Shown here: piece by piece, positions 35,481 to 48,400 of the stretch
Layout of the letters: the number at the start of each line of letters is the position of its first letter
How positions within the stretch are numbered: position 1 is the first letter of the stretch
Assembly: GCA_011037195.1 (NCBI GenBank)
Contig: JAAEAF010007712.1
Coordinates: 1 to 64,000 of the forward strand
DNA from: Triatoma infestans
Taxonomy: Eukaryota; Arthropoda; Insecta; Hemiptera; Reduviidae
DNA: 64,000 nucleotides
Direction of reading: 5' to 3'
Notes under the pieces: generated by a model
The model's input: only the letters and a program-made list of their open reading frames with translations
What the model was told of the DNA's origin: nothing
Databases searched by the model: none
Translations under genes and position numbers: made by a program

Positions 35481-35843
35481 TCGAAATTATTTTTGGGAAA
35501 GATTCACCCTTTGTAATGAATTTGTTATCGCTTATATTATTGTATATAGATTAAATATAACATTTTTGAATTGCTGACATTTTATTTCATACATAACAAA
35601 TCATTAAATTAACAAAATAAATATAATACATTTTTATTCTAGGTGGTCCAAACTTTTTACCAGCAGTGTTTATATTTTTCTAAGCAAGTCTATGCATGTT
35701 CAAACACAAGCTGAAGCAGTACTCTGCGTGCTAATCTATTCTGTTCAGAGAAGTATATGCTTGTTCAAACAAGTTCAAGCATCGTCCTTTACAAATTCTG
35801 CGATAATTTGTCAATAATAAAGTATTTTTATAATGAGATTTTT

Positions 35844-36542
35844 GTACGGCAATGGCCCGAGGAGTTTTAAAAAAAAAATTTTTTTGTTGCTCTACGTTTC
35901 GGGTACCATTGGTGCTCTTCTTCAGCAGATCTGTAAAAATTTATTGAAGAAAATACATTATTGTACAATTATAGTAGTCATGAAAAGTTCATTGATTTAT
36001 AAAAAAGAAGAAAGAAAAATTTAAATTAAAGAAATATTACCAGAAGAAATTATAAACAGAAGTGACCGTAAATTAAATAAAATGATATTGACAATAAGAT
36101 AAAATAAGACAGATAAAGATACCTTAAGGGTAGGAGAGGCGTTAAGAACGTTGAGACTGAAGTGAAGAGAGAGTATTTTTTAATAATTCCAAAAACTGTT
36201 AAAGGGTGGGAGGGATAAGAAAAATGTTTGGCGCGGTAATTTCAAATTTGGAAGAACAATTTACTGATGAGTATCTTTTCTTAGGGTTAGAAAATATTTT
36301 TAGCTTTAGGACATAAACAACATAAACACACTATAAATTATTAGCGAACGAAAAAATCGATTAGTGAAATTTGAGTATTTAACACAAGAATATTAGATGG
36401 GCGAACCCCGAAACCGCTCCATGACCACAAAATGAAGCAGGCTACCACGGAAAATGTTTCTGAAGAATATTTTTCTCACACTTACAGCCAAAATGGCGCC
36501 CCGGACAAATGTCCGGGTTGCCCGCCCCTAGAGCGTGCTCTG
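35844..36542. repeat. Non-palindromic right part of the composite insertion, with motif A and motif B copies
   Basis: About 700 bp between the palindrome edge and the resumed LINE. It holds a motif B copy on the - strand (about 35888-35935: CTGAAGA, hairpin GAGCACC/GGTACCC, GAAACGTA), a motif A copy on the + strand (36394-36466: GGGCGAACCCCGAAACCGCT, ATGACC, then GCAGGCTACCACGGAAAATG), and a perfect hairpin CCGGACAAATGTCCGG at 36501-36516. The 63-codon frame at 35833-36024 is not convincing. Confidence 0.5.
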
Positions 36543-36960
36543 CCCAACTTTACCATTTGTTTATACAATAAGTGTAGGTGAACATTATCGTATGCACCGC
36601 CTATATCAAGAAATAGACCCATCAGAGCCTGATTTCTTGTAAATGCCATTTCGATATCGCATATTAGAGTAGTATGACAATCATGTATGCTTCTGCCTTT
36701 TCTGAAGCCATAATGTGTGGCTGGAAGAAGATTCTTATTCTCTAAATACCACTCTAATCTGGCCTTCAGCATTCTTTCGAATGTTTTAAGTAGGCATGAT
36801 GATAAGGATATGGGACGATAAGAGTCGCTATTGTTCGGAGTCTTTTTTGGTTTAAGTATGGGAACTATAATGTAGATTTTCTTTAGGGAAAATACCTGAA
36901 ACCCAGATTTTGTTGAAAATGGCTAAAAGCATTTGTTTAGCGAGGGGGTAGATAGTAATT
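36543..36960 (-). pseudogene. LINE, upstream part (RT fingers); other half at 26690-27923
   Basis: On the - strand: IIVPILKPKKTPNNSDSYRP then ISLSSCLLKTFERMLK (RT domain 1), then YGFRKGRSIHDCHTTLI (domain 2) and LFLDIGGAYDNVHLHLLYKQ then MVKLG (domain 3). The frame then runs into unrelated DNA at 36543. The next expected RT residues resume at 27923 with QVNGRLF and GLPQGG, leaving only about ten residues unaccounted for. Same type, same strand and complementary halves indicate one LINE split by an insertion. Confidence 0.8.
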
Positions 36961-37113
36961 AAATATAAAATTACGTTTAACAGACAAAATTAAGAAAGCT
37001 AAGTTCGCTTTAAACAGTATATGGAAAATGTTTTTTATGAGGAAAGAAATACCTTTATCTTGTAAAACTAAAATATAGGACAACTGTTAAAAGTGTATTC
37101 AGATATGTTTGGA

Positions 37114-37343
37114 GGGAAGGGAATAGCTAAGTGGTTAGCTTACTGGACTCCCACGCGGAGGACCCGGGTTCGAGCCCAGCTAGCTGTGCTACCCTTAGAT
37201 TTTTTTCCTAGGAGCCTCTATAGCTCTCTGTCCGGTGATGGTCAGTGTTGTCTATAACGAGAGAATACTGTCCAGAGGCCGGCAGAACACTGAGAGGGCT
37301 CCGGGAGCCAATGATGTTGACGCGCCATAAATTAAAAAAAAAA
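37114..37343 (+). repeat. tRNA-derived SINE copy
   Basis: Head with TAGCTAAGTGGTTAGC and the B-box GGTTCGAGCCC. The shared body follows (GTCCGGTGATGG, GAGAGAATACTGTCCAGAGG, GATGTTGACGCGCC) with poly(A). AGATATGTTTGG before and AGATATGGTTGG after look like a 12-bp target-site duplication with one change. Confidence 0.85.
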
Positions 37344-38112
37344 GATATGGTTGGCAGGCCTGGGGCAGGATCAAGTTTTAAATATTAGAAACATTCAAAA
37401 GTTTTTCCTGAAAAAGCTATTACAGCTTACCATACAATGAAAATTACAGTTTGAAGGAGATGGATCGTGAGGAATGGAGGATGCGGATTGATCAGGCCCA
37501 GGTCCTTTCATGGCCGTAGCTAGGAAGAGAGAGTTGAGAAGTGGGATGAGAGAATGATGGATCTCGAAGGCCAACAGGCATTTTGGGCTGCACGGCACAA
37601 AATGGATCCCACGTGGGTGTTGGATAAAAAAAAAACAAAAATCGACTAGCTTTATTGTTGAAGCAGGCAAAATGTAACCAATGATTGATTTTACGAAGAA
37701 AGGAACAATTTGGAAATGCGTAAAACTGATAATTTCCTAGAGTGAATCGGAATTGCTTGGATAATTCAAATTTTATATGGACCCAAAAAAATTTTTCCTA
37801 AAATTTGTATTCTTCATTTAAGTGGACTATTCATTTTGAATCTTAAACCTTCCTAAAACAAGGACATTCATGCAGTATTAACTCTAGAAATCCCAAAATT
37901 TGAGAATGACTTTCGGAAATTAAACCATACTACAAGACAAAGGTGAATGTACAAACTGTTGATGGAAACCTTTTACTTTATTACCTTCCACCTTGTATGT
38001 CAGTTTATCTAGGAATCGTCTTTTTTGCCGTTACTTCGGAGAAAATTTAATCCAAATCTTTTTGTTTTTTTATAAATGGTTTTTATGTTATAGATAATAA
38101 CTTCATTTTCCA

Positions 38113-39115
38113 ATGGCTCATCAACGAACTCTTCCCCAAAGTAAGGAAGCATTGTTGAAGTCTTATACTAGCAGACTTAAAGATGATGTTAAATCAATGC
38201 TTGAAAATTTTGAAGGTGAGTATTTTCCATATTTTATATATTCCATGTATTAACAGGATTTTAAGCGGTTAGTTTTTAAAACAAATATCCCCCGTTATTA
38301 AAAATTATCTCCTAATGTCTTTAGTTTTTTGAATAATGAAATTTTATTTCCATTTGGATACATGGATCTTTTTTCTAATGGAAATCCATTCTTCTATTAA
38401 ATTAAGTAGATAAATATAAATTAGTTCACAAAAGGTAAATAGTTAAATCCTTTTTAGTCGACCAGATTACGATGTTGATTGTACTTACCAACTGTAGATG
38501 ACACTTTAGCCTCGAAACCTCCTTGGGAGACACAAAATAAAATTGTGATTATACTCAGGAGTTAGTCACAATTAATACACTCATAGCCTTGTGAATTAAT
38601 TACCAATTTTAGTATTAGATTTAAAGAATTGTGCAAAAGTTAGTGAATGCCAGCAGCACCCGAGCGGGTGTGGTTGGCAGTCAGCGGCATAGCACAAAGC
38701 ACAATAGACCGTGGAGGTCGCAGTGCAGTGGGCCCCCAAAACAAAAAACAATAGAGAGTAAATGTTTAATTGAATCTGTATTTAATTTGTAGAAATTGTG
38801 AAATTGGCGAAAGGAGAAAATGAAACTCAGATGTCAAGGTATACCCAAGCTGAACAGGATACCTTCGAAATGCATGTCAGAGCTGCTAATATGGTGAGGG
38901 CTGGAGAATCACTTATGAAGCTGGTGTCAGATATCAAACAGTATTTAATTCTTAACGATTTTCCTTCAGTTAATGAGGGAATTGCTCAGAATTCCAAACT
39001 GTTCAGAACAAAACAGGCTGAATGTGATCAGAAATTAATGACTCTCAGGGACGATATGGCTGCTGATTTATATGATTTGGAGGAAGAGTATTATAATTCT
39101 ATTTATAAAGTGTAA
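38113..39115 (+). CDS. MED22: Mediator complex subunit 22
   Basis: Subunit of the Mediator head module, which links transcription factors to RNA polymerase II in the nucleus. Two exons, 38113-38215 and 38793-39115, joined GAAG/gtgagt ... ttgtag/AAAT (phase 1), give 141 residues. This is the usual length for insect MED22 and for the core of the human protein. Diagnostic stretches: [20 protein letters not shown] at the N end, and [20 protein letters not shown] then [20 protein letters not shown]. Near the C end are LNDFPSVNE and [15 protein letters not shown]. The product is mostly alpha-helical, without signal or membrane segments. A TTATAG just upstream of the ATG suggests a 5' UTR intron. 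The 577-bp intron holds a GC-richer patch (38648-38755) of unknown origin. Confidence 0.96.
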
Positions 39116-39284
39116 ATTTATAATCATATAAAACATAATTCTGTGATAAATCTTCCATCTTGTAAATAGCCTTTTTCTTGGATTGGTAGAATGGTCATTT
39201 GGAATTATTATTCAGTCAGTCCTTTAATGGATTGTGGAATGTGCGAAACAGATACGATGAATGTAATATGCTGTAAATATTGTT

Positions 39285-39290
39285 AATAAA
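39285..39290 (+). promoter_or_regulatory. Polyadenylation signal for MED22
   Basis: AATAAA 170 bases after the MED22 stop codon. It is the first canonical signal downstream and is followed by a T-rich stretch. Confidence 0.65.
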
Positions 39291-42200
39291 TATTTTTTTA
39301 TCAGTTTTATGGTTTGTGCCTAATTTTAAAACATGTTCATTTTGTCTTTAAGGTGGATTCAGTTTCTAGTTAAGTCCTGTTGGATATTTTACTCTCATAT
39401 AGAATCGGTAACGATAAGTATTTTTTCAGAGGTCCATTAGAACACTCCACTTGGGCGACCCTAAAGATCTATGAGTCTTCTTTCAATTAATAAAGTCTAT
39501 CAGATTTTCTTTTAAATAAACAAGGGTACCTTCAGATATAGTTCAAATTTTTTTCACTGGAAGCTGTGATCAATCAAGCTCCAGTGCATCTTCAGTTAGT
39601 GTAACTGTTTTAACACGTCCTTATAGGAAGTTGCTAGTAGTAATCACCATTACAAAAAAATCTGCTTCTCACTTTGTATAAATGCACACTAATACAATAG
39701 TGCAACAATGAATTTTGAATCCGATAAAAATAAGCAAAATCGGACACAAAAAGATGAGTTTATTCACTTAGGACAGGATATTTGACTGTCACTACATTTT
39801 TATGGTGGGCCTGGAAAATGAAACCTTTCTGTTCTACTTTTAAGAATTATTTTGAAATGCAGTGGTCTTCGCTTGCTAGATATATAATCTCAGATCATAT
39901 TTGAAATTGGATTTGCCCTGTAATTCTTAACATTTATAGAGAATAAAACATATTCTAGTTGCTCAATTAGATATTGTGACTAAGGTTCATCTATTTTTTT
40001 GTATTAAAAATACTGTATCTAGTAAGATTACACTTATGATATTAGATTCAATTTTCTAAATTGAAAATTCGGTGCAAAAATAGAATTTCTGAGATCCTAA
40101 ATGGGTAAAAAAGAGCGTCTAGAATTGCTTATGAATAATAAAAAAAATGCGAATGTTCAAGGTATGCCCGTTTTGGAATCCATGAAGTCCAAGGTTTTGA
40201 TTAAAATCGTATAAATAAAAGTACATTCTGCTGAGTTTACCATGTTCTGTATGACTACGAAAAGAAGCAGGCTATCATGGAAAATATCTCTGAAGCTTTC
40301 CAGCTCTGCGAACCCAACCATAACTATAGTTCATAGAAAATTGATTTTAAGAAAGTTTTGAGGGAAACTGCGATACAGGCTTCTCTATAAAGTGCCTTTT
40401 CAACATATACAAGGTCTCTTCAACCTTAACATAATAATATTAAGGAAATTAGGTGCAATACAAAAATCCAAGTTTAAAGCTATTTGACAACAGGAAGCTG
40501 AGTAGTATAATAATAATCATGTGAGAAATGTAACCCCAGATTTGTAATACTAATTAAATGGTGGAAAAAATGAATTCGTTAATAATTCTGGTCCGAACTT
40601 ATGAGGGAACTAATTCAAAAATGCATCTTTTATTTTAAAAACAATTTGCTAGTAACTGTGCATTTTTATAAGAATTCTATGCTCAGAAACATGTTCTCTA
40701 TAATGCAACGTGTACGGAATTGGATGAAATGTATACACTTAAAATTTTCCTTCATCACAGCCTCTTAATCTAATATCTATATTTTTGTCAACTTTTATGT
40801 TACAAAAACAAATATTTGTTGTATATAGATACATATAATATTTACAGTTTATGCTCTAATTCAATATTTACAAATCACCAATTTACAATAACATATTAAT
40901 ATTTTTTATTTTGTATTGCTTTTTTTTTTTAATCTAAATCTAAATTGTGACAATTGATGCAGTAGTATTGTCTTTCTGTATCACTATGAAAAACAAAAGG
41001 ATGAAAATAATATTTTTATTAAAATGAGCGAAAGATTGAGCAAAAACATAATATGTAAATAATCCGGAAGAACATCACACATTGAACCACAAAAAATGTA
41101 TAAACTAAAATAAAATATATATTATAAATATGAAAATATTTTAAATAAACTTTTTTTAAAAAATATATTTAAATATTACAATAACTTCTATCACAAATCT
41201 ACTTGAGTATATTGTGTATATTGTTCTGGGAATGTTAAATATATTTCAATATAAGTATAATTCATATATATATTTTTGATTATAAAATAAATAATTTGCC
41301 CTTTCAAAAAAAAAAATAAATAAAACACTTCTAGTGATATATTTTAGAAAATATAGCTTCCACATTTATATGTTATACGTAAGAGTGCATAATTTAAATT
41401 ACTATGATTAATGTTTTAAGGCTATCCTAAAAAGTTTCGTTCCCACAATGAGTTTGAAATGACTTTATTGGAATTATTAACTGTGAACAGGTTTTGATTA
41501 GTGATGTTGCTATACTTATTTAGAGTATGTAGTAATCAGTCTGAATCTAAAATTTTATACAATTTATTTGTATATTTCAGAGTGTAAATAATATCTTCTA
41601 TTTAATATAGCAAATGTCTATTTCATGAATATACACAATTTTTCCCCCTAACTTAAAGTGGATATACAAAATAAAATATACTATATAATTTATAACATGT
41701 TTCTATAATATATTGCACAATATAACTTTATACACAATAGGAGAGAGAGGCACCTTACATACAGAATAATCACATATACAACCATGGGAGACATTATTTA
41801 CTTTGGGAGATTTTCTTTACACTTGATTTGGAATTACACAGAAACACACGGAAACTTTTCGAAATACAAACAAAAGAGCTTAATTATTAAAATGTTCATG
41901 TAAATGACTAGTATCATTATTTATGGAAGAATAAAACATGTTCAAATGATAGAAAAACTATCCCACTATTGATAGATATCTTCTCTAATTTACACAATTA
42001 CCTCTTAACTATAAATTAAACTTTACACAATTATCTCTTAACTTTAAATTAAACTATATGTCATTGTTTGTGCCAAGAAAAAAAAAAAAAGAAAGAAAGT
42101 AATAATAATTTACACTGACTGGAAATTAAATGTTTTTGTATAATTTTTTATATATGTGGACGTTTTACATGGCACTTTTCTAATATAAATAAACTTCAAT

Positions 42201-42452
42201 CCTTTGAACAACTGACTTTTTCGTCTATATTAAAACATTCCATAATATATGTAACAAACATTTTTCTGGAGACAATAAAAGTCCAAATTGTCGCAATATG
42301 CAGACTTCAGTAAGAATTTTATGAATTGCATGCAGCGATATTCAGAGTGGGAAATAATAGCTCGGCGATTTTTTTTAAAAATAATTATTTACACCCATAT
42401 GATGACTATATTGAATTTAAAGTCATGTGGTGTGTATTATATTAAAGGTGTG
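39291..42452. other. AT-rich convergent intergenic region
   Basis: Lies between the 3' ends of MED22 and TRAPPC10, and probably includes the TRAPPC10 3' UTR. No supportable gene. A motif A fragment (40246-40305: ATGACTACGAAAAGAAGCAG, GGCTATCATGGAAAATATCT) lies here, as does a 31-bp tandem duplication around 41995-42058. The 84-codon + strand frame at 42288-42542 runs opposite the last TRAPPC10 exon and is a shadow. Confidence 0.5.
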
Positions 42453-45400
42453 CTACATGTGATGAGGAGATGCTGCAGTAATTACATGCACCTGAGAACC
42501 TTTGTTGACATTATATACCTGTCCTGGACTAAATGGTTCTAAACGTGAATGACTTTCTACTCGGCTACCTGGAAAATACAGGAATATTTTATAAAATCTT
42601 TTTTATTAATAAAAATAAAAATCCTTTGTAAACTCCATTCTCTAGAAATATTGGAGGTTCCCAATAAGAACTGGTGAAGAGAAGAAATTTTCTAGTTTGG
42701 TTCTATAGAAATAAAAACATCCGAGGAAAATTTTGAAAATGCAATTATTACTTTACATAATTTTATATCTCCGGTTATTGTTTAAAATTAGTGCATGATG
42801 GATGAGTACCATTCTGATCTAAGTAAGCTTCAATTTTATTTGGAAATTGTCCATCGCTCAATACATACAACAGCTGAACATATCCCAACAGTCATCTGCA
42901 ATTTCTTGAAGTAACTATTTCTATTAACTATTTCATTCATCGTCAGAGCAAATTCAACAAGTTCGTGGAGAGAGTTCACTTTATGTAATGTTTCTGTTAC
43001 ACTCATATTTGTTGGTTTGTTTATTGTATGTGCTGGAGGTTTATGTTTCTGTGATGTACATTTTTGGAAGTTTATAGTTCCACTAAAAGTTTTTTTTCCA
43101 TATCTTTCAAGACAAGCTTAATATTATTTTTATTTACAAAAACTGTTTATTATTATTATTTTATATTTTACAATTGTATTAATGCACTGTAGTTCCTCAT
43201 GGTATTGTATTTTCGATTAAAGCCTTGATAAAGACAGGAAACTCTATAGAAACGTTGGCATAATTGAATGTTTTTCTTGTCAACAAATTTCTTCATAACG
43301 TAATACATCAACAGTCAATAATTACTATTATAATAACCCTAAAGAGGTAAGGCCATGCATGACCAGGAGAGATGACTGAAGAAAATACTTATGTGAAAAC
43401 TACGGTTCCGAAAAACGGAGTACACCTAAAAGGAGTTTGGCTGTAGATGACCATGAATGAAGGTGGGCTGAGGCGTAACAGAAGAGGGTCGCATAGATAG
43501 AAGAAAGTATGATGCAGGTAACTTTAGAAGGATATACCTGGCCAAAGCAAGATAATCTAGATCTTTGGAACTATTTCGATGATATAGTCAGAAGTTTTTT
43601 GGATAGATTTATGGATTATTCTGTTATTTTTTTTGTCTGCTCAGAATACTGAAAATTTGGTAACAGCATACTACACAGAAAATTCTAGGTGATGCGTGTT
43701 TGAAAAGAGGTTCTCTTCACTTAGTAAGTACCGGACAAAAATGTATTTAATTTTTAAAAGGAAAAACTAACAGACTATTGGTGAACTTAACCCCCCTCTT
43801 TCTTTTTTAAAAAATAAATTTATTTTACAACTGCAATTAATCTTTTCTAAAATTCACATCAACTTACTATTATTCTGCGATTTGGTGTTTGCTGGAATAT
43901 ATTTGGATAATCTGACTGTTGGCAGGGGTAGAAAACCGTTAATTAATGGCATCACATCCAATGTAACAATTTGCTCATCGTCAGTTTCCAGCAACATTAC
44001 ACCTAAAAAAAAAAAGTTATGAGTGAATGAAGTCACTACTATTGCCATCATTTTGGATATATGCTAGAAATATTCCGAAAATTGCTGAACATACCTGCAG
44101 TTCTGCCGCACACAGCCCACATATTATGTTCTGCTAGAACTTCGTACATTAGACTGATCTCGTCGCATTCATTAACTCGTGTAACCTTCACAGTCAAGTG
44201 GCATACAGTACTAACACGACAAAATTCATTTCCTCTAGTTGGCTCAACTTTACATTCTATGACAAATAATGTCTGTAACATAACAGAAAAAATGAAAATA
44301 TCTGGTTTATAATATTAAGGCTAGTAATGAAATAAGTTTCGAGACTAAGACTCTGATATATATGTGGCCATTGTGGAAAGTATCAAATTGCACAGTTTAA
44401 AATATAATCGCTCACGAAGAGACAAGCGCAGACATTAAACTTGCTAAGAAGTATTACAGGAATAGATCTGCGGGAATATCAAGAATAAAAAAAGTCAGCA
44501 ATATCCTAATTAGAGGAATGTGTAGATTTGAGAATACCAAAATATTTCATATTTTCAAAAAGTTTTAGTTTCAATGACTTAACAAAAAATTGGATATAAG
44601 CGCTTAGAATGGCTACTAATTAATAGAAATGCCTCCACCGTGACTGCGCCGTTGTCTAACCACCATCAGATGCTACAAATGATTATGCAAATACTAAACG
44701 GCGAAAAAGCTGATATTCTCATAGCCTTCATGTTACCTATTTTTTTTCTATGATTCTCAATATAAATATTCTAAATTTTGTCTCTCTGAGTTTCAAGATT
44801 AAACTTACTTATGAAGATCCATAAAAATAATATGTGTGCCTACCTTAACATTATTGATATCAAAAGCACATTTGTATAAATATGGTTCTTGGATCATATC
44901 TGTTATAGGTTCATAGTACAGTGTGAATTCAGTCTTCAAAGAAGAATTTTCAATAGTATGGTCACTGTCCAATTTCCACATATAACTCACTTTCATATCG
45001 TTACCAATTTCCTAAAAATTATTTTTATTTTTCAATTTTTAAATGAATAATAAAAAAAAGGAGTCAATGAGATCACGTCTGAATTAGTACTGAAGAAGCA
45101 TATGCATCCTAGGGACCGATAAAAGAATACGCAAACGCAGGTTTTATCAGTAAGAAGAGATTACTGGATGTACGTGTCAATGGGAGGGGCTTACATGCTG
45201 AGTGTTCGCTTCTACGGAGAAGACAAGCTGACGCCTTCATGCTTTGCTAAGGAGTCTCTCTCTCCAGTCTACTATATAAATCTAATTAAAATGCCAGAAT
45301 TGAAAGGTATGTAATTGTGTGTGCACAATATAACTCTAGGGGTGCAGCGTTTAGGCTTAACAGCCTATCTAATTAGCTCAGCGGTAGCGCACTAGACTAG

Positions 45401-48400
45401 GAACGCGTAGGTCCTGGGTTCTAGTTCAGCAATGCCCTTAGATTTTCTCGTTGTAGGAGCCGCTTCAGATCACTATTCGATGAAGGACAAGTGTTATCTA
45501 AGTAGGGGGGGGGTAACGGAAGAACACTATCTGGAAGCCGGCATTGCACTGAGGACGAGCCGGGCGGGCGCCAATGACCTGAGATGTTGACGGGCTTTAA
45601 TTAAAATATAATAAACAATGGTCATCGACCGGTTTCGGGCGTTCGCCCATCTGAAAATGGGCTACCACGGAAAATGTCTCTGATGCAAATAAATATCATA
45701 TCCGTATTATGATAAGCAATACAAGTGTGATCTTTAGCAAATAGTAAGAAGCACAAAAATTATAGGAGTTACAAATTTATTATTGCGTTTATTAGAAAGT
45801 TTCAATTGGTAATGTTCAATATTTTCATTTTTGCATGAATACGGTGGATAGTATGGAACCATTGCAGATGATTATCGGATTCGTTGAGAGAATGCAAGAT
45901 AACTTATAGGGAAAAAAGTCTCAAAATGTTTTTCAGCATTGAGAACCCAGATTTTTACTCAATTACTCCAGCAGTCAGAATATTCACCAACTTGAGATTT
46001 GTTTCAAAATGAAATATAAACTAAAACAAACATTTTTTGGTGTGGCGTTTTTAGTTTATATCCCCTTAAAATTCTTATTTCTTCATAAAATAAATACCAC
46101 TTAAATTGAAAGCATGCATTAAATAATAGAAAATAAAATTTAAAGAATAGATTACTTACAATGGATCCATTCACTGGGGGATTTACTGGAGAAACAGTGA
46201 TACCGGAAGGACATAATATGGTAACAGCTGGATCATGTACCATTAGGCTTTGACTAGATAGTGCCGAAACAGTAACTAAAAGAAATTTAGCTAATCTTGC
46301 AGTATGAGTCCTTACTGTAGCTCCAAGAGCTGGTTCTAATCTGAGGGGCATGCAACATTCCTCTTCTGCCCAGGGAACTCTCAACGTCATCTGGACGCAT
46401 ACAACAGATAAACTCAAAAAAGCGCCATAATAAAACAAAATAATGACCAGAATAACTTAGAAAATTATTACCTAGCCCACAATAGTGATATTTTTTCTAA
46501 TTTCATAGTATTTACTTTATTAAAAAATAAGGATAATTTCATTAAGGAAGAAAAATTTGCTTACAGAATGTTCTATTGGATGGGATTCTTTAGTTAATGG
46601 TAGCTGAGCATATAAACAGAGAGGAACATCTAGTGAACTATTTGGCTTGATCTCTGGTATTTGTATACTCAGCTCTCTACTCAAAGAATCTGAAGAACCT
46701 GGCCGCTGCACAGTCAGTCCATTGCTTGTTTTTAATTTTAATACACTATCCTGAAAAATAAATAACTAAATCTTAAATTTTTCTTTTAATTAATTTTTCA
46801 AAAGTTAAAATTTGTGATATGTACATAATATTGCCTTTAAAAGAAATCCAATATTCTGGCAAGTAGCTTCATAAGGGAACTATGGTACAAAAAGTAAAAA
46901 AAAAATAAAAAGTTACCTAAAAATGCTATATCTTTTGGTTCGGATTTTTGGATTTGAAAAAAATTGTTATAAATTGATAGTTTTTATTGTTATGACTACT
47001 AGTGTGGCAACTTTCTCTAATCGGAGCTAATAACTGTTCTCATAACACCAACCGACTAAGGATGCCATCCTGGTGATAGGTGAAAGCCCGAATTCGATCG
47101 GAACATAAATGAAGCAGATTACCATGGAAAAGATCTCTGATATTTTCCAGCCTCACATCTAACAAGTAATTTTTTTCATTCTACAATGTAATCTAATATA
47201 TTCTTTTTCACATTAAACTTATATGAGTCTGGCAGACTCATTAGTAGAACTGACACTGCCAGACAACCTGGAGCTCCAATCACGATCAAATATAAGATCC
47301 AACTGAAAGGATTAAAAGTGCTCCTATAAATTCAAGGAGTCTCTGGTAAGTCTTAACAGAGTTGAAGTGGGTGGACATCAAGACCACAAAGTTGATCATC
47401 AAGTGGTCTTGAGATAAAAAAAGACTCTTCTTTATGTAACCTTATTATAAAAACCAGCAGAAGGATTCTGATGTTTTTAGAAGTATAGGGACTGTTTGTA
47501 TAGGAAACTGAACATACAGTCCCTATACTTCCTAGCTGCTCTAAACCCATTTCATCCTCTAGGATTCATTGATAATTATCTACAAATGTATTCATTTCAT
47601 GTATGTATGTATTTCATTAAAAATCAATGAAATAACAATCGCATTAAACATGGTAATTCAGAGGGGCCATTTTGTAAAAAATAATTTTCATTTTAATTTA
47701 AATCACGAACGGGAAAAATTTTCTGTATACTATAAATTGTTAAAAATACTTAAGAAAAAATAGGTTCAAACCGGATGTGATACATTAAAACACTCTATGG
47801 AGATAATATCAAGTCCAATCATTTTATTCAATGTATTTTATTAATAGTTTTCAATCATTCTTGCAGATTATATCTGTTCTCCTTTTACAAGCGAAATTAT
47901 AGGAAACAAAGGAAGAGGAGAAGAGAGTAATGGAAGCACCATTACCGATAGAGAAAAGGAAATGTTAGATAGTATTATAAGTCGGTGCATCAAGCCATTC
48001 ATCTGGAATTGGGCATTTCATCGTTGTCAACTAGGTAAGAAATACCAAATGAAATAATTCAGAGCTATGATGCTAGAAGAAAAATAAGTAAACCATCTGA
48101 CAATGGAATATATTTAGTGGGGGCAAATAATTCCGACTCGTTGCATAGAGGCTGGTTGGAAGAAGGTGGACATGAGGTAGTAAAGAATTAATTTCTTATG
48201 TTGTATTTCTTCCTAACTTACGTATGTAAGAGTATGAGTATGATTAACTCCAGCCATTTACACAAATAATATTGCAACGATAGAAAGAGAGAAGCGAATA
48301 TGTGGGACAGCATCATAAATCTACATCAATGAAACTTATGCGTTTTTGTAATCAAAAACGTGATAAGTTTACGCAAATTTAAAAAAAAATAAAATAAAAA

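Larger units (their letters stand above)
33855..35668 (+). mobile_element. Defective Tc1-like element (right copy)
   Basis: Mirror copy of 28099-29912 with the same imperfect ends, the same deleted transposase (34811-35480) and the same nested LINE fragment. TA is present near both outer ends, as expected for Tc1 insertion, but the exact target duplication is not clear. Confidence 0.8.
32328..35843 (-). repeat. Right arm of a large palindrome
   Basis: Reverse complement of 27924-31443. It carries the mirrored Tc1 element (33855-35668), the nested LINE tail (34007-34523) and family X DNA (about 33440-33660). The match stops at 35843, within a run of T, where the left arm runs into the split LINE. 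The inner 1.45 kb has diverged from the left arm and the outer 2.06 kb has not. Confidence 0.92.

Noticed and set aside
27924..35843. Palindrome as a simple assembly artefact
   Set aside because: An artefactual inverted join would give identical arms throughout, whereas the inner 1.45 kb differs by many substitutions and indels. An artefact restricted to the outer parts cannot be fully excluded without long reads.
46004..46438. Single 144-codon - strand frame as an independent gene
   Set aside because: Its central part is TRAPPC10 exon 16 (46390-46160) with proper splice sites; the rest is intron read-through.
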